Below, piece after piece: positions 51,363 to 61,500 of a stretch of DNA of 64,000 bases (its first letter is position 1; each line of letters starts with the position of its first letter). The notes under the pieces are model-generated. The model was given only the letters and a program-made list of their open reading frames with translations. It had not been told where the DNA came from and did not search any database. The DNA is taken from NCBI RefSeq assembly GCF_000717595.1, contig NZ_JNZO01000028.1, positions 37,709-101,708 on the forward strand. The letters run 5' to 3'. This stretch comes from Streptomyces flavochromogenes (GTDB lineage: Bacteria > Actinomycetota > Actinomycetes > Streptomycetales > Streptomycetaceae). The position numbers were made by a program, and so were the translations under genes.

Positions 51363-54302
51363 GTGACGTCCCCCCATCCCGCCCCCGCAGCCGTGGACCC
51401 GGTGGTGGCCGCCCTGGGCGGGCTCGGCACGCCCCTCGACTGCACGGGCCTGCGCAGCCTGTCCCTGGAGGGGCCGCTCGTGCTGTGGCTCGTCGTCGAG
51501 GGCGAGCTCGACCTGTTCGCGATCGACGCGGCGCAGGAGGGCCACTGGCACTTCCTGGGCCGCCTGTCACCGGGCACACTGCTGCTGGGCCCCGCCGAGG
51601 GCCCCGGCCACACCCTGATCGGCCGCCCCCTGCAGGGCTGCCTGCTGCGCCGCATCGAACTGCGCGAGCTGCAGCCCTACGGGCACGAGGCCTACGGACA
51701 GGGGCAGTACGGGCACGGGGCGTACGGGCAGGGAGCGTACGGCCACGACGGTTACGGACAGGGCCGGTTCGGGCCCGAGACGTACGGGCCGGGGGAGTAC
51801 GGCGTCGCCGAGGTGCCGTTGAGCCCCTTGGAGAACGCCTTCGCACTCGGCATCGGGCGCGGCCTGCGCGTCCTCTACCAGGCGCCCCTTGAGAGCCGCG
51901 CCACCGCAGGCCCGGGCGCCGCTGACGACGACGTCCTGTGGATGCAGATCACCCCGGGCAGCGTGCGGTACGGCGCCGTGTACGAGGGGTACGACGGATA
52001 CGACACCGCGGCGGCGCTCCTCGTCGACGGGGCGATGTGGCAGGGCATGGTCGACCAGCAGTACCGGCTGCTGTACGCCCTGGACAACTGGATCGAGCAG
52101 GTCGAGCGCGCCCACGAGGACCGCACGGCGGCCGGCATCCAGGCCGGCGAGGCCGCCCGTACCCAGGCGGACCAGGCCCTGCTCGCCTCCATCGGCCGCT
52201 CCGGCGGCCGGTCGCGCGGGGCGGCCGGCCGCGGCGGGAGCGACGACGCGGCCTTCGCCGTGTGCCGGCTGGTCGCCCGCGAGGCGGGCATCACCCTGTC
52301 GGAGCCGGTCGGGTCCGGCGCCGACGCCGGGCGGCTCGACCCGGTCGAACGCATCGCGCTCGCCTCACGGATCCGCACCCGGGCCGTCAGCCTCCACGGC
52401 CGCTGGTGGCGCGAGAACAGCGGCCCCCTGGTGGGACGGCGGGAGCGGGACGGCACACCGGTCGCCCTGCTGTGGCGGCGCGGCGGTTACGAGGCCGTCG
52501 ACCCCGTCACCGGCGCCCGGGAGCGCGTGGGCGCCGGTGACGAGGGCACCTTCGGATCCGGCGCCGTGATGTTCTACCGCCCACTGCCCGACGGCAGGCC
52601 GGGCCTGCTGCGGCTGCTCCGGTTCAGTCTGCGGGGGACCGGCGGGGACCTGCGCAGCCTCCTCGTGGGCGGTCTTGTCGCGGTCGGCCTCGGCGCGCTC
52701 GTCCCCATCGCCACCGGCAAGGTCCTCGGCGAGTACGTACCGCGGGCCGAGGACAGCCTCATCGTGCAGACGGCGCTCGCGCTCATCGCCGCCGGTGTCG
52801 TCTCGGCCGCCTTCATGCTGCTGCAGAACATCGCGATCCTGCGGGTGGAGGGCCGTATCGAGGCCACCCTCCAGCCGGCCGTCTGGGACCGGCTGCTGAG
52901 GCTGCCGGTGACGTTCTTCGCCGGCAGCTCGACCGGAGAACTGGCGAGCGCGGCCATGGGCGTCAGCGCCATCCGCAGCGTGCTCTCCGGCATCGGTTCG
53001 GTCTGTCTGCAGGCGAGCACCGTCGGCACGATGAACCTCGTCCTGCTGCTCTTCTACAGCGTGCCGCTGGCCCTGGCCGCGCTCGCCATGCTGCTCGTCA
53101 TCGCCGTCCTCTTCCTGGGGCTCGGGCTGTGGCAGCTGCGGTACCAGCGGCGGCTGCTCACCCTCGGCAACAAGCTCAACAACCAGGCGTTCCAGACCCT
53201 GCGCGGGCTGCCCAAGCTGCGCGTGGCCGCCGCCGAGAGCTTCGCCTACGCCGCCTGGGCCCGGGAGTTCGCCCGCACCCGGGAGCTCCAGCAGCGGATC
53301 GGCCGCATCAAGAACGTCATCACCGTCCTCAACGCGGTCTGCCCGCCGCTGTGCATGCTGGTGATGTTCATGCTGCTCGCGGGACCCGCGAGGGGCAGCA
53401 TGTCCGCCGCCGAGTTCCTCACCTTCAGCACGGCCGTGACGATCCTGCTGTCCTCGGTCACCCAGCTGACCGGCGCGCTCATCTCGGCTGCCGCCGTGCA
53501 GCCGATGTTCGAACAGATCGGCCCCGTCTTCCGGGAGACCCCCGAGGTGCGCGGCTCCAGCACACGGCCGGGGGTGCTGAGCGGGGCGGTCGAGGCGAAG
53601 AACCTGTCCTACCGGTACACGGAGGACGGTCCGCTCGTCCTGGACGACGTGTCGGTCCAGGTACGGCCCGGTGAGTTCGTCGCGATCGTCGGGGCCAGCG
53701 GCTGCGGCAAGTCGACCCTGCTCCGTCTGCTCATCGGCTTCGACCGGCCGGTCGCGGGCAGTGTGCTGTACGACGGCCAGGATCTGGCGGCGCTCGACCG
53801 GGCGGCCGTACGCCGGCAGTGCGGCGTCGTCCTGCAGAACGCGCAGCCGTTCTCCGGCTCGATCCTCGACTGCATCCGCGGGGCGGAGCCGTACCCGCCG
53901 GAGGAGGCCTGGGAGGCGGCCGCCATGGCCGGTCTGGCCGAGGACATCAAGGCCATGCCCATGGGCATGCACACCATGCTGTCCGACGGCGGGGGCACGG
54001 TCTCCGGCGGGCAGCGCCAGCGGCTGATGATCGCCCAGGCCCTCATCCGCAAACCGCGCGTCCTCTTCCTGGACGAGGCCACCAGTGCCCTGGACAACGA
54101 GGCGCAGCGCGTCGTCATCGAGTCCACGCGCACGCTGCGCGCCACGCGCGTCGTGATCGCCCACCGGCTGTCCACGATCATGGACGCCGACCGGGTGATC
54201 GTCATGGCGGACGGCCGGGTCGCGCAGCAGGGACCGCCGGCCGAACTTCTCGCCGACACGAGCGGCCCGTTCCACGCGCTCGTACGCCGTCAGCTCGGCT
54301 GA
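51363..54302 (+). CDS. NHLM-type bacteriocin export ABC transporter permease/ATPase without peptidase
   Basis: 979 residues, GTG start one base after the previous stop, AAGGAG upstream. Residues 1-410 are the large N-terminal NHLM domain (LDCTGLRSLSLEGPLVLWLV; WWRENSGPLVGRRERDGTPV) of unknown role, interrupted at 106-146 by a Gly/Tyr repeat. Residues about 420-720 hold six membrane helices. ATPase: Walker A GASGCGKST (about 777), signature VSGGQRQRLMIAQAL, Walker B VLFLDEATSALD and H-loop IAHRLST. It is the usual companion of the C39 transporter in NHLM export systems, probably acting as a pair with it. Confidence 0.9.
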   Translation: MTSPHPAPAAVDPVVAALGGLGTPLDCTGLRSLSLEGPLVLWLVVEGELDLFAIDAAQEGHWHFLGRLSPGTLLLGPAEGPGHTLIGRPLQGCLLRRIELRELQPYGHEAYGQGQYGHGAYGQGAYGHDGYGQGRFGPETYGPGEYGVAEVPLSPLENAFALGIGRGLRVLYQAPLESRATAGPGAADDDVLWMQITPGSVRYGAVYEGYDGYDTAAALLVDGAMWQGMVDQQYRLLYALDNWIEQVERAHEDRTAAGIQAGEAARTQADQALLASIGRSGGRSRGAAGRGGSDDAAFAVCRLVAREAGITLSEPVGSGADAGRLDPVERIALASRIRTRAVSLHGRWWRENSGPLVGRRERDGTPVALLWRRGGYEAVDPVTGARERVGAGDEGTFGSGAVMFYRPLPDGRPGLLRLLRFSLRGTGGDLRSLLVGGLVAVGLGALVPIATGKVLGEYVPRAEDSLIVQTALALIAAGVVSAAFMLLQNIAILRVEGRIEATLQPAVWDRLLRLPVTFFAGSSTGELASAAMGVSAIRSVLSGIGSVCLQASTVGTMNLVLLLFYSVPLALAALAMLLVIAVLFLGLGLWQLRYQRRLLTLGNKLNNQAFQTLRGLPKLRVAAAESFAYAAWAREFARTRELQQRIGRIKNVITVLNAVCPPLCMLVMFMLLAGPARGSMSAAEFLTFSTAVTILLSSVTQLTGALISAAAVQPMFEQIGPVFRETPEVRGSSTRPGVLSGAVEAKNLSYRYTEDGPLVLDDVSVQVRPGEFVAIVGASGCGKSTLLRLLIGFDRPVAGSVLYDGQDLAALDRAAVRRQCGVVLQNAQPFSGSILDCIRGAEPYPPEEAWEAAAMAGLAEDIKAMPMGMHTMLSDGGGTVSGGQRQRLMIAQALIRKPRVLFLDEATSALDNEAQRVVIESTRTLRATRVVIAHRLSTIMDADRVIVMADGRVAQQGPPAELLADTSGPFHALVRRQLG
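51678..51799 (+). repeat. In-frame Gly/Tyr-rich repeat inside the NHLM transporter
   Basis: About eight imperfect copies of a five-residue unit (YGHEA, YGQGQ, YGHGA, YGQGA, YGHDG, YGQGR, FGPET, YGPGE), about 15 bp each, with the DNA core TACGGNCANGG. Being in frame, it can expand or shrink without breaking the gene. Confidence 0.85.
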
Positions 54303-54470
54303 CAGCAGCCCCGGCGGGGATACGTGGAGAGGGCACAGGCCGGAATCCGAGCCTCCCGGACGGAAAAGCCCGAACGCCTCGACGGAAGGGCTTTCGATCA
54401 GGGAAGCTGTCTCCAACAGGCCTTCATATAGGCGCAGTTGAGCACTTTCCGCATCAATCCGGGGGAAAAG

Positions 54471-55025
54471 ATGACGAGATCCGCTCACCGTTGGCTGGCA
54501 CGCGCGGCAGGCGCGGCGGCCACCGCGGTACTGATAACAGGGGGCACGGCCGGCGTCACGTACGCGGCCGAGACGGACCGCGAGGCCGCGTCCATCGTGG
54601 CGTACGACCCCAGCGTCAACAGCACGGCGAACTTCGCGGTCGTCGCGACCACGCATCCCGACACCGTGGGCTGCAACGGCTACAAGGTGACCGGGTCGGG
54701 AACCGCCAGCGGCAAGCCCACCACCGGCGGGACCTGGACACAGGACGAGGTGGTGTGTACCGCGACCATCCCCGGCAAGTACGACATCAAGGGGACGGGG
54801 ACGATCACGGAGAGCGACGGCGACAAGCTCACCATCAGCTACGCGCTCACCGCGCCGCTGACCTCGGACACCCTGGTCTACCCGACCGGCACGTTCAAGA
54901 TCACCGGCGGGACCGGCAACTACGCGTTCGCGACCGGCAGCGGCAAGATGAACGCCCGGGTCAACCTGCTGGACCACGACCACGTGACCTCCACGATCAT
55001 GGGAGACATCCTGTTCACGGGCTGA
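54471..55025 (+). CDS. Secreted beta-rich protein (allene-oxide-cyclase-barrel-like)
   Basis: 184 residues from the ATG at 54471 (GGGGGAAAAG upstream). Signal peptide to about residue 33 (LARAAGAAATAVLITGGTAG ... YAA). The mature part is beta-rich with two cysteines (VGCNGYK, VVCTATI), probably one disulfide. The C-terminal pattern FKITGGTGNYAFATGSGKMN resembles the TGGTGxYxxAxGxG strand pair of AOC/dirigent-like barrels; this is weak, from memory. It follows the export genes by 168 bp on the same strand. It might be an immunity or accessory protein, or unrelated. Confidence 0.75.
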   Translation: MTRSAHRWLARAAGAAATAVLITGGTAGVTYAAETDREAASIVAYDPSVNSTANFAVVATTHPDTVGCNGYKVTGSGTASGKPTTGGTWTQDEVVCTATIPGKYDIKGTGTITESDGDKLTISYALTAPLTSDTLVYPTGTFKITGGTGNYAFATGSGKMNARVNLLDHDHVTSTIMGDILFTG

Positions 55026-55143
55026 CCCGGACCGTGGTCGAGCAGCGGCGGCCGACGGCGTGATCGCCGCCGGCCGCCGACGGAGCCGGTCCCGCGGGGC
55101 CGGCTCCGCCCTTCTGACGGCGCAACCTCCAAGGGGCCGCACC

Positions 55144-56826
55144 ATGAAGAGCACGATGCAGGACCGCGAGTTACTCGTCCGCGACCTCCTCGCGCACGGG
55201 CAACGCGTCTACGCGGACAGCCGGGTGATCCGATGCGCCGACGCGCAGAACGAACGGTCCCTGCAGACCTTCGCCGACATCGCCGGCCAGGCCGAGCGAC
55301 TCGCCTCCGCACTCGCCGGTCTGGGCGTGCAGATCGGCGAGCGCGTCGCCACGCTCGCCTGGAACACCCCCGAACACCTGGTGGCCTATCTCGCCGTACC
55401 GAGCATGGGCGCCGTGCTGCACACGCTCAACCTCCGCCTCCACCCCGACCAGTTGGGCTACATCGTCGAGCACGCCGAGGACTCCGTCCTCCTGGTCGAC
55501 TCGACCCTCCAGGACATGCTCGCCCCCCTGCGGGACCGGCTCGGCAGCGTCCGCCACGTGGTCGTCATCGGCGGCGCGCCGGAGGTCGACCTGCCCGGGC
55601 ACATCGCCGTGCACCGCTGGGACGAGCTCCTCGCGGCCGAGCGGCCCGGCTACGTCTGGCCCGACCTGGACGAGCGGGAGGCGGCCGCGCTCTGCTACAC
55701 CACCGGCACCACCGGGGACCCCAAGGGCGTGGCCTACAGCCACCGCTCGATCTCCCTGCACACCCTCGGCGTCTCGGGCGGCTCCGGCTTCGCGATGCAC
55801 GACGGCGACCGCGTCCTGCCGATCGTGCCGATGTTCCACGCCAACGCGTGGGGCTGGCCGTACTCCGCCTGGCTCGCGGGGTCCGACCTGATCATGAACG
55901 GCCGGCAGCTGCACACCCCGGACCTGGCCCGCATCATCAACGAGGAGCGGCCCACGGCGGTGGCCGCGATCTGCACGATCTGGAACAGCCTGGTCCACCA
56001 CGGCGAACAGCACCCGCTGGACCTGAGCGGCGTACGGCTCGCGGGCTGCGGCGGCGCGACCCCGCCGCGCGCCCTGCTGCAGCAGCTCAAGGACCGCTAC
56101 GGGGTCCGCCTCACACAGGGCTGGGGACTCACCGAGACCAGCCCCCTCGCCACCTTCGCCGTCCCCCCGCACGACACCCCCGACGGGGAGGAGGTCGGCT
56201 GGCTGGCCAAGAGCGGCCGGGTGATGCCCTACGTCGACGTACGGCTGATCGCCGAGGACGGCACCGAACAGCCCTGGGACGGAACCTCGGTGGGCGAACT
56301 GGAACTGCGCGGGCCCTGGGTCACCGGCTCGTACTACAACACCCCGGACTCCCCGGAGAAGTTCCACGACGGCTGGCTGCGCACCGGCGACCTGGGCGTG
56401 ATCGAGCCGGGCGGCTGGGTGGTGGTGAGCGACCGCCTCAAGGACGGCATCAAGAGCGGCGGCGAGTGGATCTCCACCATCGAGCTGGAGAACGCGATCA
56501 TCGAGCACCCCGCGGTCCTCGAAGCCATCGTGGTCGGTGTGCCCGACCCGCGCTGGGAGGAACGCCCTCTGGCCTGCGTGTCGTTGGTGCCGGGCGCCGA
56601 AGCGGGCGGGGACGAGCTGCGGGAGTTCCTGACCGGGCGGGTGGCCCGCTGGTGGGTGCCGGAGCGGTGGTCGTTCGTGGAGGCGGTGCCCAAGACCAGC
56701 GTCGGCAAGTACGACAAGCGAGCCGTACGGACCCGGTACGCGGAAGGGGAGCTGGACGTCTGGCTCCCGGGCCCCGGTGACTCCGGCGCGCAGGCGCCCA
56801 CGGCGCCCGGGGCACCCCGGGAGTGA
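55144..56826 (+). CDS. Acyl-CoA ligase (fatty-acid--CoA/AMP ligase)
   Basis: 560 residues from the ATG at 55144. ANL superfamily: P-loop CYTTGTTGDPKGVAYSHRS, A5 QGWGLTETSPLATF, A7/A8 RTGDLG then DRLKDGIKSGGEWIS, and A10 Lys in PKTSVGKYDKR. Length and FHANAWGWPYSAW fit medium/long-chain acyl-CoA ligases. It activates a carboxylic acid as acyl-AMP and then usually acyl-CoA. It faces the PKS-NRPS operon across a strong terminator and may prepare a starter or side-chain acid for it (inference). Confidence 0.92.
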   Translation: MKSTMQDRELLVRDLLAHGQRVYADSRVIRCADAQNERSLQTFADIAGQAERLASALAGLGVQIGERVATLAWNTPEHLVAYLAVPSMGAVLHTLNLRLHPDQLGYIVEHAEDSVLLVDSTLQDMLAPLRDRLGSVRHVVVIGGAPEVDLPGHIAVHRWDELLAAERPGYVWPDLDEREAAALCYTTGTTGDPKGVAYSHRSISLHTLGVSGGSGFAMHDGDRVLPIVPMFHANAWGWPYSAWLAGSDLIMNGRQLHTPDLARIINEERPTAVAAICTIWNSLVHHGEQHPLDLSGVRLAGCGGATPPRALLQQLKDRYGVRLTQGWGLTETSPLATFAVPPHDTPDGEEVGWLAKSGRVMPYVDVRLIAEDGTEQPWDGTSVGELELRGPWVTGSYYNTPDSPEKFHDGWLRTGDLGVIEPGGWVVVSDRLKDGIKSGGEWISTIELENAIIEHPAVLEAIVVGVPDPRWEERPLACVSLVPGAEAGGDELREFLTGRVARWWVPERWSFVEAVPKTSVGKYDKRAVRTRYAEGELDVWLPGPGDSGAQAPTAPGAPRE

Positions 56827-56832
56827 ACGACG

Positions 56833-56884
56833 GAGCGGCGCCCCGGACGGTCCTTGAGCATCAGGACCGTCCGGGGCACCGCTC
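56833..56884. terminator. Long bidirectional terminator between convergent transcripts
   Basis: GAGCGG-C-GCCCCGGACGGTCCT (56833-56854) pairs with 56863-56884 with a single mismatch in 22 positions; loop TGAGCATC. It ends both the acyl-CoA ligase and the minus-strand biosynthetic operon. Confidence 0.92.
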
Positions 56885-56899
56885 CCGGTCCGGGTGGCC

Positions 56900-57334
56900 T
56901 CAGGCCGCCAGCCGATCCGCCGTCTCGGCCAGCAGCTCCCGCTGCCCGTCGGCGTCGAGCCCCAGCTCCCGCACCAGCCGGAGGGTCAGCACGAGCCGGG
57001 CCTGGATCGTCGTCTCGGGGTCCGGGTGCTCACCGCCGGGCGCCGCGCCCTCGTCGAGTCCGGCGGCGACCAGACCTTCGAGGAACGCCGGGTCGAAGTC
57101 CTCCGCGCCGGCGTCCAGCGACCCGAGGACCTCCGCGACGTAGTCGCCGATCTCCGCCGCCGTCGCGCCCTGCGGGAAGCGCCGGCGGGCCGCGATGCCG
57201 AAGGCGACACCGACAGCCTGCCCGTACCGCGGCTCGGTGGGGTCGAGAGCGGCCGACTTCTGGGCGAACCCGATGAAGTCGAACGCCAGCAGCGCCCCCA
57301 GTACGTCGAGTTCGGTGGAGGTGGCACTGGTCAT
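56900..57334 (-). CDS. Small protein of unknown function, last gene of the PKS-NRPS operon
   Basis: 144 residues, ATG at 57334 overlapping the monooxygenase stop (ATGA), so cotranslated with it. It is acidic and helical, without signal peptide or membrane segment: FDFIGFAQKSAALDPTEPRY, VGVAFGIAARRRFPQGATAA, and a leucine-rich end (ARLVLTLRLVRELGLDADGQ). No catalytic motif is recognised. Its coupling to the flavin enzyme suggests a partner or small tailoring role, with no direct evidence. Confidence 0.75.
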   Translation of the reverse strand: MTSATSTELDVLGALLAFDFIGFAQKSAALDPTEPRYGQAVGVAFGIAARRRFPQGATAAEIGDYVAEVLGSLDAGAEDFDPAFLEGLVAAGLDEGAAPGGEHPDPETTIQARLVLTLRLVRELGLDADGQRELLAETADRLAA

Positions 57335-58467
57335 GACGGCCGGCCTTCTGTCGTGGGCGGAGTGGTGGTGGTGTCCTTCTCCCGGGCGGCGGCGACGAGC
57401 GCCTCCGCGACGTGCTCGGCGTCGCGTCCGACGAAGCCGATCAGCGCCGAGCCCCGGGTACGCATCCGGTACAGCCCCAGGTAGTAGCTGCCGGGCACGG
57501 TTCCCGTGCCCTCGGTGTGCCGCGGCTGCCCGTCGTCGTCGAGCATCTCCGGGTCGAGCCAGCTCCAGTCGGTGCGGAAGCCCGTCGCCCAGATCACCGT
57601 GGACGGCTTGACGCGCTCACCGCCCGCGACCAGGAGTTCGGCGCCGTCGGCCGCGGTGATCCGGCCCACCGTCCGGATCCCGCCCGCCGCCACGAGCCCG
57701 GGCACCCGGTCGCCGACGACCGGGTCGGGCGCCTGCATGCTCACGGGCAGACGCATCACCCCGAGGACGCTCATCCACCAGAACATGTCCCGGCCGACGA
57801 CCGTCTGCGGCAGGGGCGGCGAGACGGCCTCGCTGCAACCGAGCACCACGTCGTGGGTCGCGGACAGTTCGGCGGCGATCTGCCGGCCGGAGTTGCCGTC
57901 GCCGACGACCACCACGGTCCCGGGTGCCACCTGCGCCGGGCTCCGGTACTCGCTGGTGTGCAGGGTGGGCACGTCCGGGCTCAGCGCGGCGGCGAACTCC
58001 GGAAGGCGGGGTGTGCCGAAGGCACCGGAAGCGATCACGACCTGCCCGGCCCGGCAGTCGCCGTGCGTCGTGCTCAGCAGATAGCCGTCACCGTCCCTGC
58101 GTACCGACAGCACCCGGTGGTCCGGCAGCACCGGCAGGTCGAACCGCTCGGCGTAGTCCCGCAGATACGCCACCACCTCGTCCTTGCCGGGGTAGTGCCT
58201 GCCGTCCCCGGGGAAGGGCAGGCCCGGCAGGCCGGAGAACTGCGCGGACGTGAACAGCGTCAGCGAGTCCCAGCGCCGCTCCCACGTCTCGCCGACCTCG
58301 CTGCCCGCGTCGAGCAGCACGCACTCCACGCCGGCCTGCCGGAGGTAGTACCCGACGGCGAGCCCGGACTGGCCCGCTCCGACGACGGCGACCGGCACGG
58401 TGGCCGGCAGCGCGGTCGTCCGCTCACCGGCCTGCCGCCGTACCGGGTCGGCCTGATCAATTCCCAT
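57331..58467 (-). CDS. Flavin-containing monooxygenase (FMO/BVMO-like)
   Basis: 378 residues from the ATG at 58467 with TGAGGA upstream; a GTG at 58482 is an alternative. FAD motif VAVVGAGQSGLAVGYYLRQA, NADPH motif VVVVGDGNSGRQIAAEL, and the C-terminal ATG motif IWATGFRTDW. Between them, LTLFTSAQFSGLPGLPFPGD and YPGKDEVVAYLRDYAERFDL fit YUCCA/CzcO-like FMOs. It sits 101 bp downstream of the PKS-NRPS gene on the same strand and probably oxidises the assembly-line product, for example at sulfur, nitrogen or carbon. Confidence 0.9.
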   Translation of the reverse strand: MGIDQADPVRRQAGERTTALPATVPVAVVGAGQSGLAVGYYLRQAGVECVLLDAGSEVGETWERRWDSLTLFTSAQFSGLPGLPFPGDGRHYPGKDEVVAYLRDYAERFDLPVLPDHRVLSVRRDGDGYLLSTTHGDCRAGQVVIASGAFGTPRLPEFAAALSPDVPTLHTSEYRSPAQVAPGTVVVVGDGNSGRQIAAELSATHDVVLGCSEAVSPPLPQTVVGRDMFWWMSVLGVMRLPVSMQAPDPVVGDRVPGLVAAGGIRTVGRITAADGAELLVAGGERVKPSTVIWATGFRTDWSWLDPEMLDDDGQPRHTEGTGTVPGSYYLGLYRMRTRGSALIGFVGRDAEHVAEALVAAAREKDTTTTPPTTEGRPS

Positions 58468-58568
58468 ACCGATTGTCCTCACTTCTTGGACCTGGACCCC
58501 GTGGAACCCGAAGGACCGGTCCGGGTGGATCGGCCGGGCCGCCGGAGAGGCGGCCCGGCCGGGTCGGT

Positions 58569-61500
58569 TCAGTGGGCGTCGAGAGCCTGGCGCAGCTCGT
58601 CCGCCAGGACCCGCAGCCGCTCACCGCGCATCACCGTGTAGTGGTCGCCGGGTACGTCGACGAGGGCGGCGTCGCCGGGGAAGTACTCCATCCAGCGGGA
58701 AGCGGTCTCGACGGACGCACCGCCGTCCGCGGCCCGCAGCGACAGCACGCGGCCCGCGAAGGGGCTGGGCGCGTACCGCAGCAGGGCACGGTAGTTGCTC
58801 TGGAACCGGCCGACGATCGAACTCAGCGTGTCGAGGTCGATGTCCTCGGACAGCGCCCCCGCCGCACGCGCCTCGGCGTGCAGTACCTCCACCGGCGGAC
58901 GGCCGTCGAACGCCTCGGCCGGCAGCTCCCACCGCACCCCGGCGAGGCCCGCCAGGTCCCGGGCGAACCAGGACAGCAGCACTTCGTCGGAGACCGGCGC
59001 GCCCTCGGCAGGACCGGGCCGCTCCATCAGGTCGACCACGGCGAGCAGTTCCACCTCGGCCCCCGCCGCGGTGAGCTGGGTCGCCATCTCCAGGGCGATC
59101 ACGCCACCCATCGACCAGCCGCCGACCCGGTACGGGCCGTCCGGCAGCGCCTCACGGACCGCGGCGACGTAGTGGGCGGCCATGTCCTCGACGCTCGGCA
59201 GCTCCGTGTCGGGGAGCTGCAGCGCGTAGAACGGCTGGTCGTGGCCCAGGAGTTCGGCGAGTTCCGCGTAGCAGAGCACGTCACCGCCGACCGGGTGGAC
59301 GAACACCAGCGGAGTCCGGCATCCCGTGGTGCGCACCGGCACGAGCGCCCTGCGGCCGTCCTCGACGCTGCCGGCCTGCCGGACCGCCTGGGCGAGCAGC
59401 TCGATGGTCGGCCGGGCGAAGAGGCTGGACAGCGGCAGGCTGCGGCCCAGACCGCGGGCGATCCTGGCCATCAGACGCACAGCGAGCAGCGAGTCCCCGC
59501 CGAGGTCGAAGAAGCTCGCGGTCACCCCGATCTCCGTGACGCCGAAGAACTCCGCCCAGATCTCGGCGAGTCGGCGTTCCACCTCGTCGCGAGGGGCGAC
59601 GAAGCCGGCGCCTTCGACGGCGACCTCGTCGGGTGCGGGCAGCGCCGCCCGGTTGACCTTGCCGTTGTCGCTGAGCGGAAGCTCGTCCAGGACGAGGATG
59701 CGCTGCGGCACCAGGTGCTGCGGGACCACCTTGCGCAGCGACTCGGTGATCCGCTGCTCGGTGTCGTCGCGCCCGTCGTCCAGGACGACGTACGCGATCA
59801 GCCGCTTGGGCCCGTGCTGCTCGCCCGCCGCGACGACCGCGGCGGCCCGTACGCCCTCGCACTGGGTGAGAGCGGCCTCCACCTCGCCCAGTTCGATGCG
59901 GTAGCCCTGGATCTTGACCTGCGAGTCCTGGCGGCCGAGGAACTCGATGGTGCCGTCCGGCAGGAAGCGTCCCAGGTCGCCGGTGCGGTAGAGCCGCTCA
60001 CCGGAGACCGGGTGGTGCAGGAAGGCGGCGCTGGTCTTGGCCTCGTCGTTCAGATAGCCGCGGGCCAGACCGACACCGGCGATGTAGAGGTCGCCGGGCA
60101 CCCACACGGGGCACGGTCGCATCGCGTCGTCGAGCACGTGGAAGCGCTGGTTACGCATCGCCTTGCCGTAGGGGATGCTGACGCAGTCCTCGTTGACCTC
60201 CCCGATGGGGTGCAGGATCGACCAGATCGACGCCTCGGTGGCGCCGCCGAGGCTCCACAGCTCGGCGTCCTCGATGAGCAGCCGGATCCGGCCCGGCAGG
60301 TTCACCGGGATCCAGTCCCCGCTCATCATGACCAGTCGCAGCGGCAGCCCGGTGAGCCGGTTCGCGAGGGCGTGCTCGGTGAACATCTCCATCAGCGCGG
60401 GCACGCTGTTCCAGATCGTCACCCCGTGCTCGGTGACGAGCTCCGCCCAGCGGGCGGGCTCGCGGTGCGCGGACGGCTCGGGCAGCACCAGGGCACCGCC
60501 CGCCGACAGCAGTCCGAAGACGTCGTAGACCGACAGGTCGAAGTGCATCGCGGACAGTCCGAGGGCCCGGTCCGCCGCGGTGACGCGATAGCGCTCGTTG
60601 ACGTCGACGACCGTGTTCAGGGCCGCGCCGTGCTCGATCATCACGCCCTTGGGCAGCCCGGTGGAACCCGACGTGAAGATCACATAGGCGAGGTCGGTGG
60701 GCTTGGCGCCCGACGGCCCGAGCGGCTCGAGCCGACCGCCCGGCTCCCCGTTCGCGGCGTCGTCCTGCCCGCCGGCCTCTTCGTCGGCCCGCACCACGGT
60801 CCGCGCCACGCCCTGCGGCCAGTCGGCGATGTCGTCCACCCACGGCTGGGTGACCACCCGGCTGATCCCGGCACTGTCGAGCAGCACATGCAGCCGCTCG
60901 GCGGGCACCCGGGCGTCGATCGGCACGTACGCCGCCCCCGCCCGCAGGATGCCGAGGGCCGCGACGACCTGCTCCCAGCCCTTGTCCATGACGATGCCGA
61001 CCAGGTCACCGGGACCGGCCCCCAGCGCACGCAGCCGGTGACCCACCTGGTGCGACCTGCGCTCGATATCCGCGTACGTCAGGGTCAGCGACCCCGTGAT
61101 GACCGCGGGCGCGTCGGGCGTCTCCGCCGCCCGCGCGAGCACGGCGTCGTGCAGCAGCCCGTCGGGCACCGGCCCGTCGGTGGCGTTGGCCTCGGCCCGT
61201 ACGTCCAGGTCGGCGACGGGCGCGAGGGCGGGCCTGGGCCGCTGCCAGGCCGCCGCGTCGCGGGAGAGATCACGCAGCGTCCGCTGGTAGGCGGCGAACA
61301 TCGCGTCGATGCAGCCCGCGGGGAACAGCTCCTCGATCACGTCCCAGTTCAGGAGGAGCTCACCGGCCTCCTCGACCGCCTGGTGGTCCAGCCACACTTG
61401 CGGGGTGCGGACCGAACTGCTCACCTGACGGCCGTTCTCACCGATCCCGGCGAGATACTGCACGACTCCACCGCGCTCGCCGTCCTGCTGACCGGCCATG

